The notes below the pieces were generated by a model. That model saw nothing but the letters and a program-made list of their open reading frames with translations, searched no databases and was not told the origin of the DNA. This document shows positions 37,819-47,086 of a stretch of 64,000 bases of DNA, one piece after another. The DNA comes from Verrucomicrobiales bacterium (GTDB lineage: Bacteria; Verrucomicrobiota; Verrucomicrobiia; Limisphaerales; CANJXF01). A program made the position numbers and the translations under genes. Positions within the stretch are counted from its first letter, which is position 1, and each line of letters opens with the position of its first letter. The stretch spans positions 1-64,000 of the forward strand of contig CANJXF010000021.1 in the NCBI GenBank assembly GCA_947478865.1, in the 5' to 3' direction.

Positions 37819-40800
37819 TTAGCCTTTCGTAATCATCTCGTCCAAATTCAAAATGGCGCGGGCCAGCGTCGTCCACGCCGCGCGCTCGGTCACATCGCCC
37901 GGCCCCTCCCCCGCGACGAGCTTCGCGTCGAGGTCTCCGCTGGCGAAACGGTGTTTTTGTGTTTCAAAAAATTTCACCAGCGCCACAACTTCCTCGTCGG
38001 TCGGCGGGCGCGTCAGGCACCGCCGGAATGCATCGCGAATGCGCGCTGCGACGGCGCCTTCGCCCGACGCCAGCATCCGGCCCATCGCCTGCGATACCTC
38101 GACGAAGAATACGTCGTTCAGCATCGTCAGCGCCTGCAGCGGGGTATTCGACACGTCGCGCCGCGCCACGCACGATTCTCCGGTCGGCGCGTCGAACGTG
38201 TTGAACATGGCGAACGGCGCGGTGCGTTTCATGAACGTATAAAGGCTGCGGCGATAGCGGTCCTCGCCTTCGCTGGTCGGCCAGCCGGCGCCGCCGTAGG
38301 CAACTTCAGTCACGCCCGCCGGTTGCGGCGGATAAACACTCGGCCCGCCCATTTTTTCCGCGAGCAGTCCGCTGGCGCGCAACGCGGCATCCCGAATGAT
38401 CTCCGCCTCCAGCCGCACGTGCGGTCCGCGGGCGAGCAGCCGGTTCTCGGAATCTCTGGCGAGCAGCTCCGGCGTCACGCGGGACGATTGCTGGTAGGTC
38501 GCGCTCATCACCATGAGCTTGTGCAACTTCTTCAGCGACCAGCCGTGTTGCATGAACTCCACGGCCAGCCAGTCGAGAAGTTCCGGATGCGACGGCGCCT
38601 CACCCTGGAAACCAAAGTCATCCGTCGTGCGCACCAGCCCCCGAGCGAAGAACGCCTGCCATTGACGGTTGACGGTCACGCGCGCGGTGAGCGGATTGTT
38701 GGTCGCGACCAGCCAGCGGGCGAAGCCGAGGCGATTACGCGGCAGATCATCAGGAAACGGGGCAACGGCGCTGATCACCCCCGGCTCGACGGGATCGGCG
38801 GGTTGGAGAAATTCACCGCGCTTGTGGATGAACGTCGGCCGGGGATTCTCCGGCGGACGTTCGCGCATCACCAGGGTGGTCGGAGGCGCCGGCGGCTTGC
38901 GCAATCGCTCGATCTCCTTGCGTGCGCTCGCAAGTTCCGGCGTGGTGAGGAGAAACTGTTCGTGCAAGGTCTGTCGCTGAACCGCAGTGAGCTGGGCCTC
39001 CGGAATTTGCAACAGCAGCCCGATTTCCTCCGGCAAATCCCGCGCCGGTGAGCCTCCCTCGTGGGTCGTAACAGAAATCCGAAACCGCCCCAGAGAACAC
39101 GCGTAATGACGGCCGAACATCATCTTGAGTTGCAGTTCGCTCGTCTGCGCGAGCGGTTCAGCGAGCACGAAGACCGCCTCGTGCCGCTCGCCTTCGCGGC
39201 CCGCGGTGGACCAGCCGGTCTGCGGGTCGCCATCCATTGCCAGGGTGGCGCTGGCGCTGCTGCCAAAATTATTCTTCGCGTAGCTCTCGGTTGCCGTCGC
39301 GAATTTCACCGGCTGGCCGTCGGCGGAAAGCTGGAATTCGCCCATGAAAAAATCCCCTTTCGGCCCTTCGTAATACGCCATCCCGGGTCCGTGCCGGGGC
39401 AACCGATCGTCCGGCAACGCTTCCAATCGCACCGCCTTGATGCCGCGCAAGTTGGTGCGAAACTTCAGCTCGTAGGTGTCGCTCTTGGTGATGTCGCCGC
39501 TGGCGAACACGGAGTCGTCCGCTTGCACGGTTAGCAAGGGGAGGTTGGACTTTGCTTCGTGCGGCCGGAGGGTTGTCCAATGCACGGTTCGAGCTCGTTC
39601 GCGGTCAAGCCATTCGGTGAACTTTTTTTCCAGCGCTTCTTTTCGGCGCACTGCCAAAGAACGCGGGTCGGGGACGGGCGCGCCAAAGCTGAGGCGCGGG
39701 CGGCCAATGGTGTGTTGCCCTCCGTACTGCTGGTCGAGCTTGACGACGAAACGTGCGCCACCGCTGAAGTTCACTGGCGGATCGACCGTGAAGGTCGCGG
39801 TATGCGTGATGTTGAGCTTCTTGCCCTCGGCATCGACGCCCCAGCCCGTGCCGGGTTTCCCGTCAATGGCATCGGCCACCGGAAGACCTTTCTGTTCCAC
39901 ATCGGCGCGGGCCGCGACAAGCTTTACCGGCTGCGCCTGCCCGGGCGAATTCTTCGGGGCCGCGGTGACGGTGAGTTCGGTGAGGACGAAATTGCCGTGC
40001 TTCACCCGGCCCGGGCCCTTGCTTGGCAGCGCGTCATCCGTGAGCGCTTCGAGCCGGAGGGAGTTGATCTCCGCGAGGTCCGTTTCGAACACGAGGTTGT
40101 AAGCATCCTTCTCCGGGCTGCTGCCCGCGAAGAGCACCGAGCCATCGTCCAGCAGCTTGGGAATCTCGCCACTGGCGGCTTCGGCGCTGACGGGCTTGGG
40201 CGTCTGCCAGACGTTGGTTTCCACCGGGAACTGATTGGGCAGGTCGGCCAGAAGCTGCGCGGCTTTCTCCCGGTTCACCCGATGTTCCTTCTCGGAATCA
40301 GGCTTTGGCAGATCGAGATCCGGTTCGTCGGCATTATTGAGAAACGCCATCATCTGGTAGTATTCGCGGTGCGGGATCGGGTCGTATTTATGCGTGTGAC
40401 ATTGTGCGCAGCCAACCGTCAATCCGAGCCAAGTGGCGCCCGTGGTGCCGACGCGGTCCGTCATAGCGTGAAAACGAAACTCCAGCGGGTCAATGCCGCC
40501 CTCCTCGTTCAACATTGTGTTGCGATGAAACCCGGAGGCAATGAGCTGGTCCATGGTCGCCTGCGGGAGCATGTCGCCGGCAATTTGCTCAATCGTGAAC
40601 TCGTCGAACGGCATGTCGGCGTTGATCGCGTTGATGACCCAATCCCGCCACGGCCAGATCGTGCGTGGCCGGTCCTTTTCATAGCCGTTCGTGTCCGCGT
40701 AGCGCGCCAGATCCATCCAACGCCGGCCCCACCGTTCGCCATAGTGCGGCGAAGCCAGCAGGCGATCGACGAGCTTCGCATACGCATCCGCCGAACCGTC

Positions 40801-41415
40801 ATTCATAAACGCATCCGCCTCCGCCGGCGTCGGTGGCAGGCCGATGAGATCTAAGTAAACCCGCCGCACCATTGTGTAGCGATCCGCTGGCGGAGAGGGT
40901 GACAGCCCTTCCATTTCCAGCCGGGCGAGAACAAAATGATCGATGGAGTTGCGCGGCCACGCAGATTTTTTCACCGCTGGCAGCGCGGCCTGCTTGGGTG
41001 GCACAAAGGCCCAGTGCTGTTTGTATTCCGCGCCCGCCGCAATCCAACGCTTGAGCGTTTCCTTTTCCGCCGAAGTCAGTTGGCTCTTTGTGCTCGGTGG
41101 CGGCATCACTTCCTCCGGGTCGGCGGAAAAAATGCGTTTCACCAGCTCGCTCTCCGCAGACTTACCTGGCACGAGGGCAATCGCGCCGGATTTGGCGGGC
41201 TGAATCGCCGCCTCGCGAACGTCGAGGCGCAACTTTGACTTCCGCGCTGCGTCGTCGGGACCGTGGCACTTGAAACAATTCCGCGACAAAATCGGCCGCA
41301 CCTCCAGCGTGAAGTCGGGACTCTCCAGGTTCGCAGCATTCAAATGGAGCTGGGACGCGCCCCCCACGATCAAAGAAAACAACCAGAGCCTTTGTTTAAA
41401 CGTGGACGGTTTCAT
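37819..41415 (-). CDS. Cytochrome-c-like (PSCyt1), DUF1549 and DUF1553 protein
   Basis: This protein has about 1198 residues. A signal peptide precedes a heme-binding segment with NCFKCHG (CxxCH), followed by [30 protein letters not shown]1549 runs from [20 protein letters not shown] to about residue 390, and includes the second heme-type motif [20 protein letters not shown] middle region of about 400 residues has two beta-sandwich-like repeats ([59 protein letters not shown]). DUF1553 occupies the end: [22 protein letters not shown] and [16 protein letters not shown]. It is probably periplasmic and redox-active, with unknown substrate. Confidence 0.92.
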   Translation of the reverse strand: MKPSTFKQRLWLFSLIVGGASQLHLNAANLESPDFTLEVRPILSRNCFKCHGPDDAARKSKLRLDVREAAIQPAKSGAIALVPGKSAESELVKRIFSADPEEVMPPPSTKSQLTSAEKETLKRWIAAGAEYKQHWAFVPPKQAALPAVKKSAWPRNSIDHFVLARLEMEGLSPSPPADRYTMVRRVYLDLIGLPPTPAEADAFMNDGSADAYAKLVDRLLASPHYGERWGRRWMDLARYADTNGYEKDRPRTIWPWRDWVINAINADMPFDEFTIEQIAGDMLPQATMDQLIASGFHRNTMLNEEGGIDPLEFRFHAMTDRVGTTGATWLGLTVGCAQCHTHKYDPIPHREYYQMMAFLNNADEPDLDLPKPDSEKEHRVNREKAAQLLADLPNQFPVETNVWQTPKPVSAEAASGEIPKLLDDGSVLFAGSSPEKDAYNLVFETDLAEINSLRLEALTDDALPSKGPGRVKHGNFVLTELTVTAAPKNSPGQAQPVKLVAARADVEQKGLPVADAIDGKPGTGWGVDAEGKKLNITHTATFTVDPPVNFSGGARFVVKLDQQYGGQHTIGRPRLSFGAPVPDPRSLAVRRKEALEKKFTEWLDRERARTVHWTTLRPHEAKSNLPLLTVQADDSVFASGDITKSDTYELKFRTNLRGIKAVRLEALPDDRLPRHGPGMAYYEGPKGDFFMGEFQLSADGQPVKFATATESYAKNNFGSSASATLAMDGDPQTGWSTAGREGERHEAVFVLAEPLAQTSELQLKMMFGRHYACSLGRFRISVTTHEGGSPARDLPEEIGLLLQIPEAQLTAVQRQTLHEQFLLTTPELASARKEIERLRKPPAPPTTLVMRERPPENPRPTFIHKRGEFLQPADPVEPGVISAVAPFPDDLPRNRLGFARWLVATNNPLTARVTVNRQWQAFFARGLVRTTDDFGFQGEAPSHPELLDWLAVEFMQHGWSLKKLHKLMVMSATYQQSSRVTPELLARDSENRLLARGPHVRLEAEIIRDAALRASGLLAEKMGGPSVYPPQPAGVTEVAYGGAGWPTSEGEDRYRRSLYTFMKRTAPFAMFNTFDAPTGESCVARRDVSNTPLQALTMLNDVFFVEVSQAMGRMLASGEGAVAARIRDAFRRCLTRPPTDEEVVALVKFFETQKHRFASGDLDAKLVAGEGPGDVTERAAWTTLARAILNLDEMITKG

Positions 41416-41586
41416 TTTATCAGCGTGTGGCAGAAATTTCTTGGGCAAGTTCGGCTTGCGCGATGAGGGCGTCGAGAATTTTGGGCGTCGTTGATTGATT
41501 CAGCACGGCTCCGAGTGTTGCTCGAATGGCTGCGAATTTAAAAGCGAATTACAACAGCTTTTGTCAATTCCTAGAGCCACGCTGGT

Positions 41587-42102
41587 TTGAACAGCGCGGT
41601 GAAGCAGGACCTTTTGGGAAAAAATGTTACAGGCAATATTGCTTCGTTAAAAGTGCGCGGTGAAAACAAACGGCGCGCCTTCAGCTTGGAAGAGGTCCGG
41701 CGAATTTTCAGCCAATGTGAAACAGTCGGCGGCGAGTGGGAAGGGCTGGTGCTCACCGCGATCTACACGGGCCAACGACGTGGTGACATTTGCGCTATGA
41801 CGTGGAATCAAATTGCCCTTACTCCCAAGGAAATTTCATTCGTGACATCCAAAACAGGAAAGCGCTTGGGCATCCGTTCGTTGGCGACGTTCGCAGTCAA
41901 CTGGTATCCGATTCCAGTTCTCCGTAAATCCAACTGCGTGATTCCCGCAGTTGAACAAACCCGCATCGGCGCAAAATCAACTGTCGGAATCCGACAGTTG
42001 CGAACCACAAACCCGAATCGGCGCAGACGGATTGCAACAGGATTTTTGAAGGATAATGCGGACAGAGGGCGAATCACCTACACTTTACATACACTTTTTT
42101 GA
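41587..42102 (+). pseudogene. Tyrosine integrase remnant (catalytic-domain piece)
   Basis: RRAFSLEEVRRIFSQC, TAIYTGQRRGDICAMTWNQI with the first catalytic Arg, and FVTSKTGKRLGI with the beta-hairpin Lys are the start of a tyrosine-recombinase catalytic domain. After that the sequence loses the pattern: no HxxR and no tyrosine motif follow. The N-terminal core-binding domain is also missing. The piece lies 57 bp from the 3' end of tRNA-Ser, the usual place for an integrase of an integrated island. It has decayed and cannot be active. Confidence 0.7.
41978..42000. repeat. Perfect 23-bp inverted repeat inside the integrase remnant
   Basis: CAACTGTCGG and CCGACAGTTG are perfect complements around AAT. 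They lie between two near-identical 17-bp copies of AAACCCG(C/A)ATCGGCGCA at 41957-41973 and 42009-42025. This is not part of any integrase motif. It may be a stable hairpin or a recombination scar. Confidence 0.6.
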
Positions 42103-42158
42103 GATTTAAAACTGTAAAAGCTCACCGAAGTCTTGATTTCATTGGGGATTTTGAAGAG

Positions 42159-42248
42159 TGGCGGAGAGAGAGGGATTCGAACCCTCGGAAGGATTACTCC
42201 TTCACAGGTTTAGCAAACCTGCGCTTTCGGCCACTCAGCCATCTCTCC
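42159..42248 (-). tRNA. tRNA-Ser (anticodon GCT)
   Basis: Read on the minus strand the sequence begins GGAGAGATGGCTGAGTGGCC and ends CTCTCTCCG followed by an encoded CCA. The anticodon loop is GTTTGCTAAAC, giving anticodon GCT for AGC/AGU serine codons. The long variable arm has the usual class II form, and the T loop reads GGTTCGAATCC. Length 90 with CCA is normal. Integrase remnants flank it on both sides. Confidence 0.95.
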
Positions 42249-42302
42249 GACCAATAGAATCAATGGTTTTGTAACGATTAACAAAAAATCTGATGCCGTA
42301 AT

Positions 42303-42509
42303 TTGATACTGGCCGATGAAAGCACAGCGATCTTGGACACTACCCGGCAATCAAATTTGATGCGTTACCCGCCATCTGCGACATACTTTATTCACGCCAA
42401 AGTTCATGGCAAGCTGATTCGGGAAAGTTTGGGAACTGATGTTCTAGCCATCGCCAAATTCAGGCTCGCTGGCCAGCTCAAAGGAGTTGCGCGGCAATTA
42501 GCAGAATAG
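42303..42509 (+). pseudogene. N-terminal remnant of a second tyrosine integrase
   Basis: The frame contains NLMRYPPSATYFIHAKVHGKLIRESLGTDVLAIAKFRLAGQL, ending in a stop. This matches the N-terminal region of verrucomicrobial integrases, which typically have RY-PSG-YFAR...GKLIR-SL-TDVLS-AK-RL. Nothing resembling the rest of an integrase follows. It lies on the other side of tRNA-Ser from the catalytic piece and probably belongs to another insertion, since the order is wrong for one gene. The following 235 bp have no recognisable gene. Confidence 0.6.
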
Positions 42510-42744
42510 ATGAACCTCAAGCCTCATCTTTGGCGAGACGCGGCCAAATTGTTCAGCGCGCAATCCGGCGCAATTTATCGAGCGGGCAACCGTAAAACAC
42601 AAAACGCTCACCTTCCCCCATCAGGATGGGAAACATTCCAGAAAATTCCAAAAAACGATGGAGGAACGCGAACCAATTCACCGAATGAATCAGCATGAAA
42701 TGTCGCGGCTCCTGTCGCGTCATGGGGAGAATCTGGGTTCAGCT

Positions 42745-44495
42745 TCATGGTTGGAGTTCGAATAAACAGGCGTCCAGCGGCGCCAAATCCGGCTTCAGCA
42801 TCGCAATTTTTCCGCGCCAATCGCCGACCTGTTTTCGCACGCCCTCGTCAATCCGGTAAATGCGCCCCCGCTCTGGCAGCCGGTAGGCGCCGGTGTCAAG
42901 GCGCAGCGATGGCGCGAGCGGTTGATCGCTGATACTGGCAACGGCAACGGCGACTGCACCGCCCGGTGCGCGCCAGGCTGCGGCCAAAACCGGCGAAAAG
43001 GTTTTGCGGAACTCCTTCAGTCCGCCCTGCTGGCCGGCATAAATCGAGAGGCGCGACATTTCCAGTTCCGCCATTGGCACGTCCACCGTGGGCGGCTGGA
43101 GGAGCTCGCCGTGCAGAAGGTATTGCCGGGCGCGGGCGTGAATCCTCGCCAGGCGCAACGCGTAAGCCAGTTCCTCCGCGCGGTCCTTGAGATGCGACGG
43201 ACGGAAGTTCGCGATGGTCGGCTGTTGCCCCCAGACGAACGCGCGAGCTTGTTCCAGATAGAACTGGCGCGAGAACTTTCGGTCCAGCAGCTTGAGCGGC
43301 TCCTGAGGCGCGAACTTATCGGGCCACAACTCGTCGTAGGGCGGCATGGTGAGCGAAGAGTAGTTGCCGTAGAACACGCCATAGCCGTGATAGACGGCGT
43401 GGAAGAAGGGAATCGTTTCCCATCCATCCGGCCCAGCGTAACGCTCATGGCTGACCTGGAGGGAAAGCATCAGGTCCAGATACGGCAGCCAGTTTTCACC
43501 GCAGCCTTCACCTGCCAGCGCCGGCCCACCGCGCGGGACGCAACGCTGCCGGATTTCTGAGGCGAGGGTCTTGAAGCCTCCCATCCAATAGGTCCCGCCG
43601 CCGATGGCGTGGCCGTGCGACGGATCGAAACACGCCAGGCTTGAGCACGCCTGGTCCATGTAGATGCCGTCCACGCCGAGCGCATTAAATGCCTGCGCCG
43701 CCAGCCCGGCGTATTTGTTGCGCCAGAACTCCGTCCCCATGCACATCGAGGCGCACGGCGACTTGGTAAACGTGTTGTAAACTTCCGGTTTTACCTGCCC
43801 GTCGGCGGCCTTCACGGCAAAGCGCGCGGCGTTTTCGTTGGTCCAAACCCCATCCCGCCGTCGCTCGTGAGAGCCAGGCATTGCATCGAGAGCAGGCCGG
43901 GGTACGACCATTCCCAGCGTTTTGGGGCGGAGTTCTCGCCGCGGAGGAGTGCGCGCGGATTTTCCGCCTGTTGCCCGAGCCAGACCGGCACGGCGAGATG
44001 CTCGCGCGGCTGTTCGGGAATGTTGAGCAACCGCGGAAAGCGAATGAGCCGGGGCGGCGGCCCGCCCGTGTGGTTGACCTGAATCTGCCAGTGGCTCAAA
44101 GCTTGATTCGGATCGACCCGAACCGTGACTTCAACATTCAACTGCGGTGCCCGCACCAGCCCAAATTCGCTCCACCGCAGACGCAGTGCGCTTGCGGTTG
44201 ACGGGGCAACATCGAACTGGCGTGCATTCGCAGGCGTCAACGTGCCGGCGTTGGCCAGATCCAGTTCCCACAACCCGCCTAGGTTCGTGGCCGCGCTCGC
44301 AAAGTTGTGCTGGGAGGCTACATCAATCAGTTCGACGACCTGGCCGGATGTCTTGTCCACACCTACCTGGAAGTGCCGGCCGGTCACGCGCGCGACTTGC
44401 GCCGTGGTTAGCTCAGCGGAGCGACCCGCCAAACCCAGAAAACCGAGAGCGATCAGCAGCAAGGAAAGAAACGAAACTCTGACGGACGAATTCAT
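42745..44495 (-). pseudogene. DUF6259-like glycosidase-type gene, disrupted near 43850
   Basis: Two overlapping frames on one strand make up this gene. The first (44495 to 43812) has a signal peptide (VRVSFLSLLLIALGFLGLAG) and a beta-rich domain ending in LLSMQCLALTSDGG. The second (to 42745) continues with DGVWTNENAARFAVKAADG and a TIM-barrel part: SMCMGTEFWRNKYAGLAAQAFNALGVDGIYMDQAC, then a C-terminal beta domain. The frames would join if a G is missing from the run at about 43861-43869. Compared with my expectation of the family, a further stretch between the two halves may also be missing. As read, no intact enzyme is made. Confidence 0.65.
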
Positions 44496-44662
44496 GTCCT
44501 CGAAGGGTTGAGCAAAATGTAGATACGCGGAAGCCAATTATTCAGGCCGTGGCTGCGCGAAGCGAGTTTGATTTCAGGCGCGCCGGCATCTATTCGCGCG
44601 GTTGCCCGCTCTCAAGAATAGCCTTGCCCTATTCACCGCAGGAACCCCGTCTCGGCGATCCA

Positions 44663-47038
44663 TTACTTTTTTTCAAAAGCAATTTCCCAACTCACATTTC
44701 GGCTCACGCCAGACTCGACTACCGCGCGGATGCAGCCTTGATCCTGTTTGGTTTCGATCTTAAGACCCGAAGATTGATCCTGGCTGAATGCTTTTGCGGA
44801 TAGCACGCGCCAACCTCGATCCGCAGTTCCTGCGATGACCCGCAATTCGTATGGATCACCTCCAACCACCCGACTGACTCCGCTCAAGGTTTGTTTTGCC
44901 TCATCCCAACGCTCTTCCAGCACGTCCACCATTCCTTGCGTGATGTGCCTCGATGTGCTGATCAGTTGCGGGCGATCCACCTGCACGCGCACGGCCAGTA
45001 TCAGGCAGGAACCTGCTGCGACCGATACAGTAAGGTTCTCCTTGATTGGAGGCAGCGGCTTATTCCCCCAATAATCAAAGGCCACGTAGGTTAGATTCGA
45101 GCGAAGTCCGATCTTTTCCATCGACTGCTCGATTGTCACAGCCTTCTTTTCATCCCAGTTGTAGAGCGCAATCACATCGCGACGGGGCTGATGGCGGTTC
45201 TCCGTCAGAAGCCAGATGCGCGGAATCGCCGAGTCAAATAAATCCACGGGGCGCGGCAGGAGATCATGAAATGGCATCGTGCGTTTGAGAATATTCACCC
45301 GGTCGGGCGGTAAAGCCGGCATCCACTCGCTACTCAGGTTCATCTGACCGCTGATCGTCACCCAAGAAGCGAGCAACTGCGCGTGCTTGAGCGGCATTTC
45401 CGGCCGGACATAGATTGGATCGGGATCATTGTGCCAAACCCGCCCGTTCAGGAAATAAGTGCGCGAACCATAGGTCGGACCACACAGCAAATCCGCCCAC
45501 GCCGAGCCGTTGTCCGGGCCGATGCGCATCGCATCCACTAAACCGAAGGCTCCACCGAACGAACGCATGTTCTGCGGGATGCAACAGCCGAGCAGGAACA
45601 CCTTGTTTCCGGCAGCCTCCCGAACCAGCTTCAGGCCGTCACGATAGGCCTCGATGTTGGTCTTGCGGGGGTTCTTGAAAATCGCCTCCCCCATCGAGTC
45701 CGGGCGGTAGGCGTCGTTGACATACATTTGCCTCGTGGCGGTTCCCATCCACAACCCATCGAGCTTGAAATATTGATAGCCCCACTCGTGCGCAATCCGG
45801 TGCGCCACGCTCCGGACATATTCGCGAGCACCCTCTTGAGTCATGTCGAGCGATGTTCCTCCCCAGGGCGTGGTGAACGGTCTGCCGTCCGCCGTCTTGA
45901 CGAACCATTCGGGGTGTTCCTGGAAGAACGGATCTTCGTGATCTCCGGCGAAGGGCATAAACCAGATACCCGGCATCAGGCCTTGAGCTTTGATGTTGTC
46001 AGCGACCGCCTTCATTCCGCCTGGGTAAGGGCCACCGGGTTTGTGGGTGTAGAAGTTCTTCGCCGGTCCATGTCGCTGTTTGCCTTCCTGCCAGCCATCA
46101 TCGATTTGAACCAACTGGAATCCGAACGGAGCCAGATTGGTGGAGGCAAAATTTGCCGTCTCGGCGATATGTTGCTCATCAGACGCCCTGCCATAGGGCT
46201 TATGATACCAGGTGCAGTAACCGGCGGGCTTAGGATGAAGCTTGATCTGGTAAACCTGAGCGATCGTATCCGCATAGGACTCCAGTCCCAGGCGGGCATC
46301 GTCAAAGTAACCTGCCGCGAGAATTTCGCTTTCGATGGCGCTGTGCGGGTCTATCACGAGTTTCCCGTAATCAATCTGTCCTTCTAGGTAAACGGTCCGG
46401 TCTTCCACACCTGAAAAGAGCACGCCGCTACCACGGTCATGCGTCACCCAACCCGCTACCACGCCGTGCCGTGTTTCAGGATCTGCCAGGCTCAAGAAAG
46501 CATAACTGCCGCTGTGTTCCGCCGGATGAGTCAAACCGGCAGTGCCCAGGGCTCGCAATTGCTCCGGCTTTTTGCCCAGGCCCAACGGGAGCCGAAGTGG
46601 ACGTATCCTGGGAACCGTTATTGCCACGTCGGAAGCGTTGGTGATCTGCGATTGAAATAAAACAAAACTTACTCCGGGAAAAAGCATGATGCGTTGGGTT
46701 TGCCCAAATGGCGAAACCACTTCAATTGCTTGACCCTGTCCAAAGGATTTTCGCTCCACATCACACGTGCGGGCCTCAACCATTCCCGCCAACCAGTAAC
46801 CGTTCGTAATGAAAGCCTGCTGGCTGTTCTTCTCCACCACAGAAAAGCTGCCGGAAGTGCTGTCCAATTGAACGACGAAACGTTCATTCTCGATCTTGAG
46901 CCCCGATGCGGCGCAAGCTGCCGGGAAAGCCATCGGACTCAATCCCAACGACAAAATGACACCTAGCACCAACGACCTGGTTTGGGAGGCTGCCTTTGAG
47001 GAAGTGCGCCACGCCGTGATATTGTTCTTACTCTTCAT
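44663..47038 (-). CDS. GH36-like alpha-galactosidase, secreted
   Basis: The protein has about 791 residues with a signal-like N-terminus (SLVLGVILSLGLSPMAFPAACAA). An N-terminal beta-supersandwich is followed by a TIM barrel with PAGYCTWYHKPYGRAS, FQLVQIDDGWQ and MPGIWFMPFAGD. The nucleophile Asp is in YFKLDGLW and the probable acid/base in VDAMRIGPDNG. The C-terminal beta domain starts near RDVIALYNWD. It would release alpha-linked galactose from oligo- or polysaccharides in the periplasm or outside. The upstream Met 13 codons earlier is less likely. It lies between the broken DUF6259 gene and the second DUF1501 operon. Confidence 0.85.
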   Translation of the reverse strand: MKSKNNITAWRTSSKAASQTRSLVLGVILSLGLSPMAFPAACAASGLKIENERFVVQLDSTSGSFSVVEKNSQQAFITNGYWLAGMVEARTCDVERKSFGQGQAIEVVSPFGQTQRIMLFPGVSFVLFQSQITNASDVAITVPRIRPLRLPLGLGKKPEQLRALGTAGLTHPAEHSGSYAFLSLADPETRHGVVAGWVTHDRGSGVLFSGVEDRTVYLEGQIDYGKLVIDPHSAIESEILAAGYFDDARLGLESYADTIAQVYQIKLHPKPAGYCTWYHKPYGRASDEQHIAETANFASTNLAPFGFQLVQIDDGWQEGKQRHGPAKNFYTHKPGGPYPGGMKAVADNIKAQGLMPGIWFMPFAGDHEDPFFQEHPEWFVKTADGRPFTTPWGGTSLDMTQEGAREYVRSVAHRIAHEWGYQYFKLDGLWMGTATRQMYVNDAYRPDSMGEAIFKNPRKTNIEAYRDGLKLVREAAGNKVFLLGCCIPQNMRSFGGAFGLVDAMRIGPDNGSAWADLLCGPTYGSRTYFLNGRVWHNDPDPIYVRPEMPLKHAQLLASWVTISGQMNLSSEWMPALPPDRVNILKRTMPFHDLLPRPVDLFDSAIPRIWLLTENRHQPRRDVIALYNWDEKKAVTIEQSMEKIGLRSNLTYVAFDYWGNKPLPPIKENLTVSVAAGSCLILAVRVQVDRPQLISTSRHITQGMVDVLEERWDEAKQTLSGVSRVVGGDPYELRVIAGTADRGWRVLSAKAFSQDQSSGLKIETKQDQGCIRAVVESGVSRNVSWEIAFEKK

Positions 47039-47086
47039 AAAGGGATACGGCATGGGTCTGATCGGGTTCCTTGCCACGGAACCGCT

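Noticed and set aside
42510-42698. A 62-codon frame after the second integrase remnant
   Set aside because: No integrase likeness and no signal for translation. It is probably decayed DNA.
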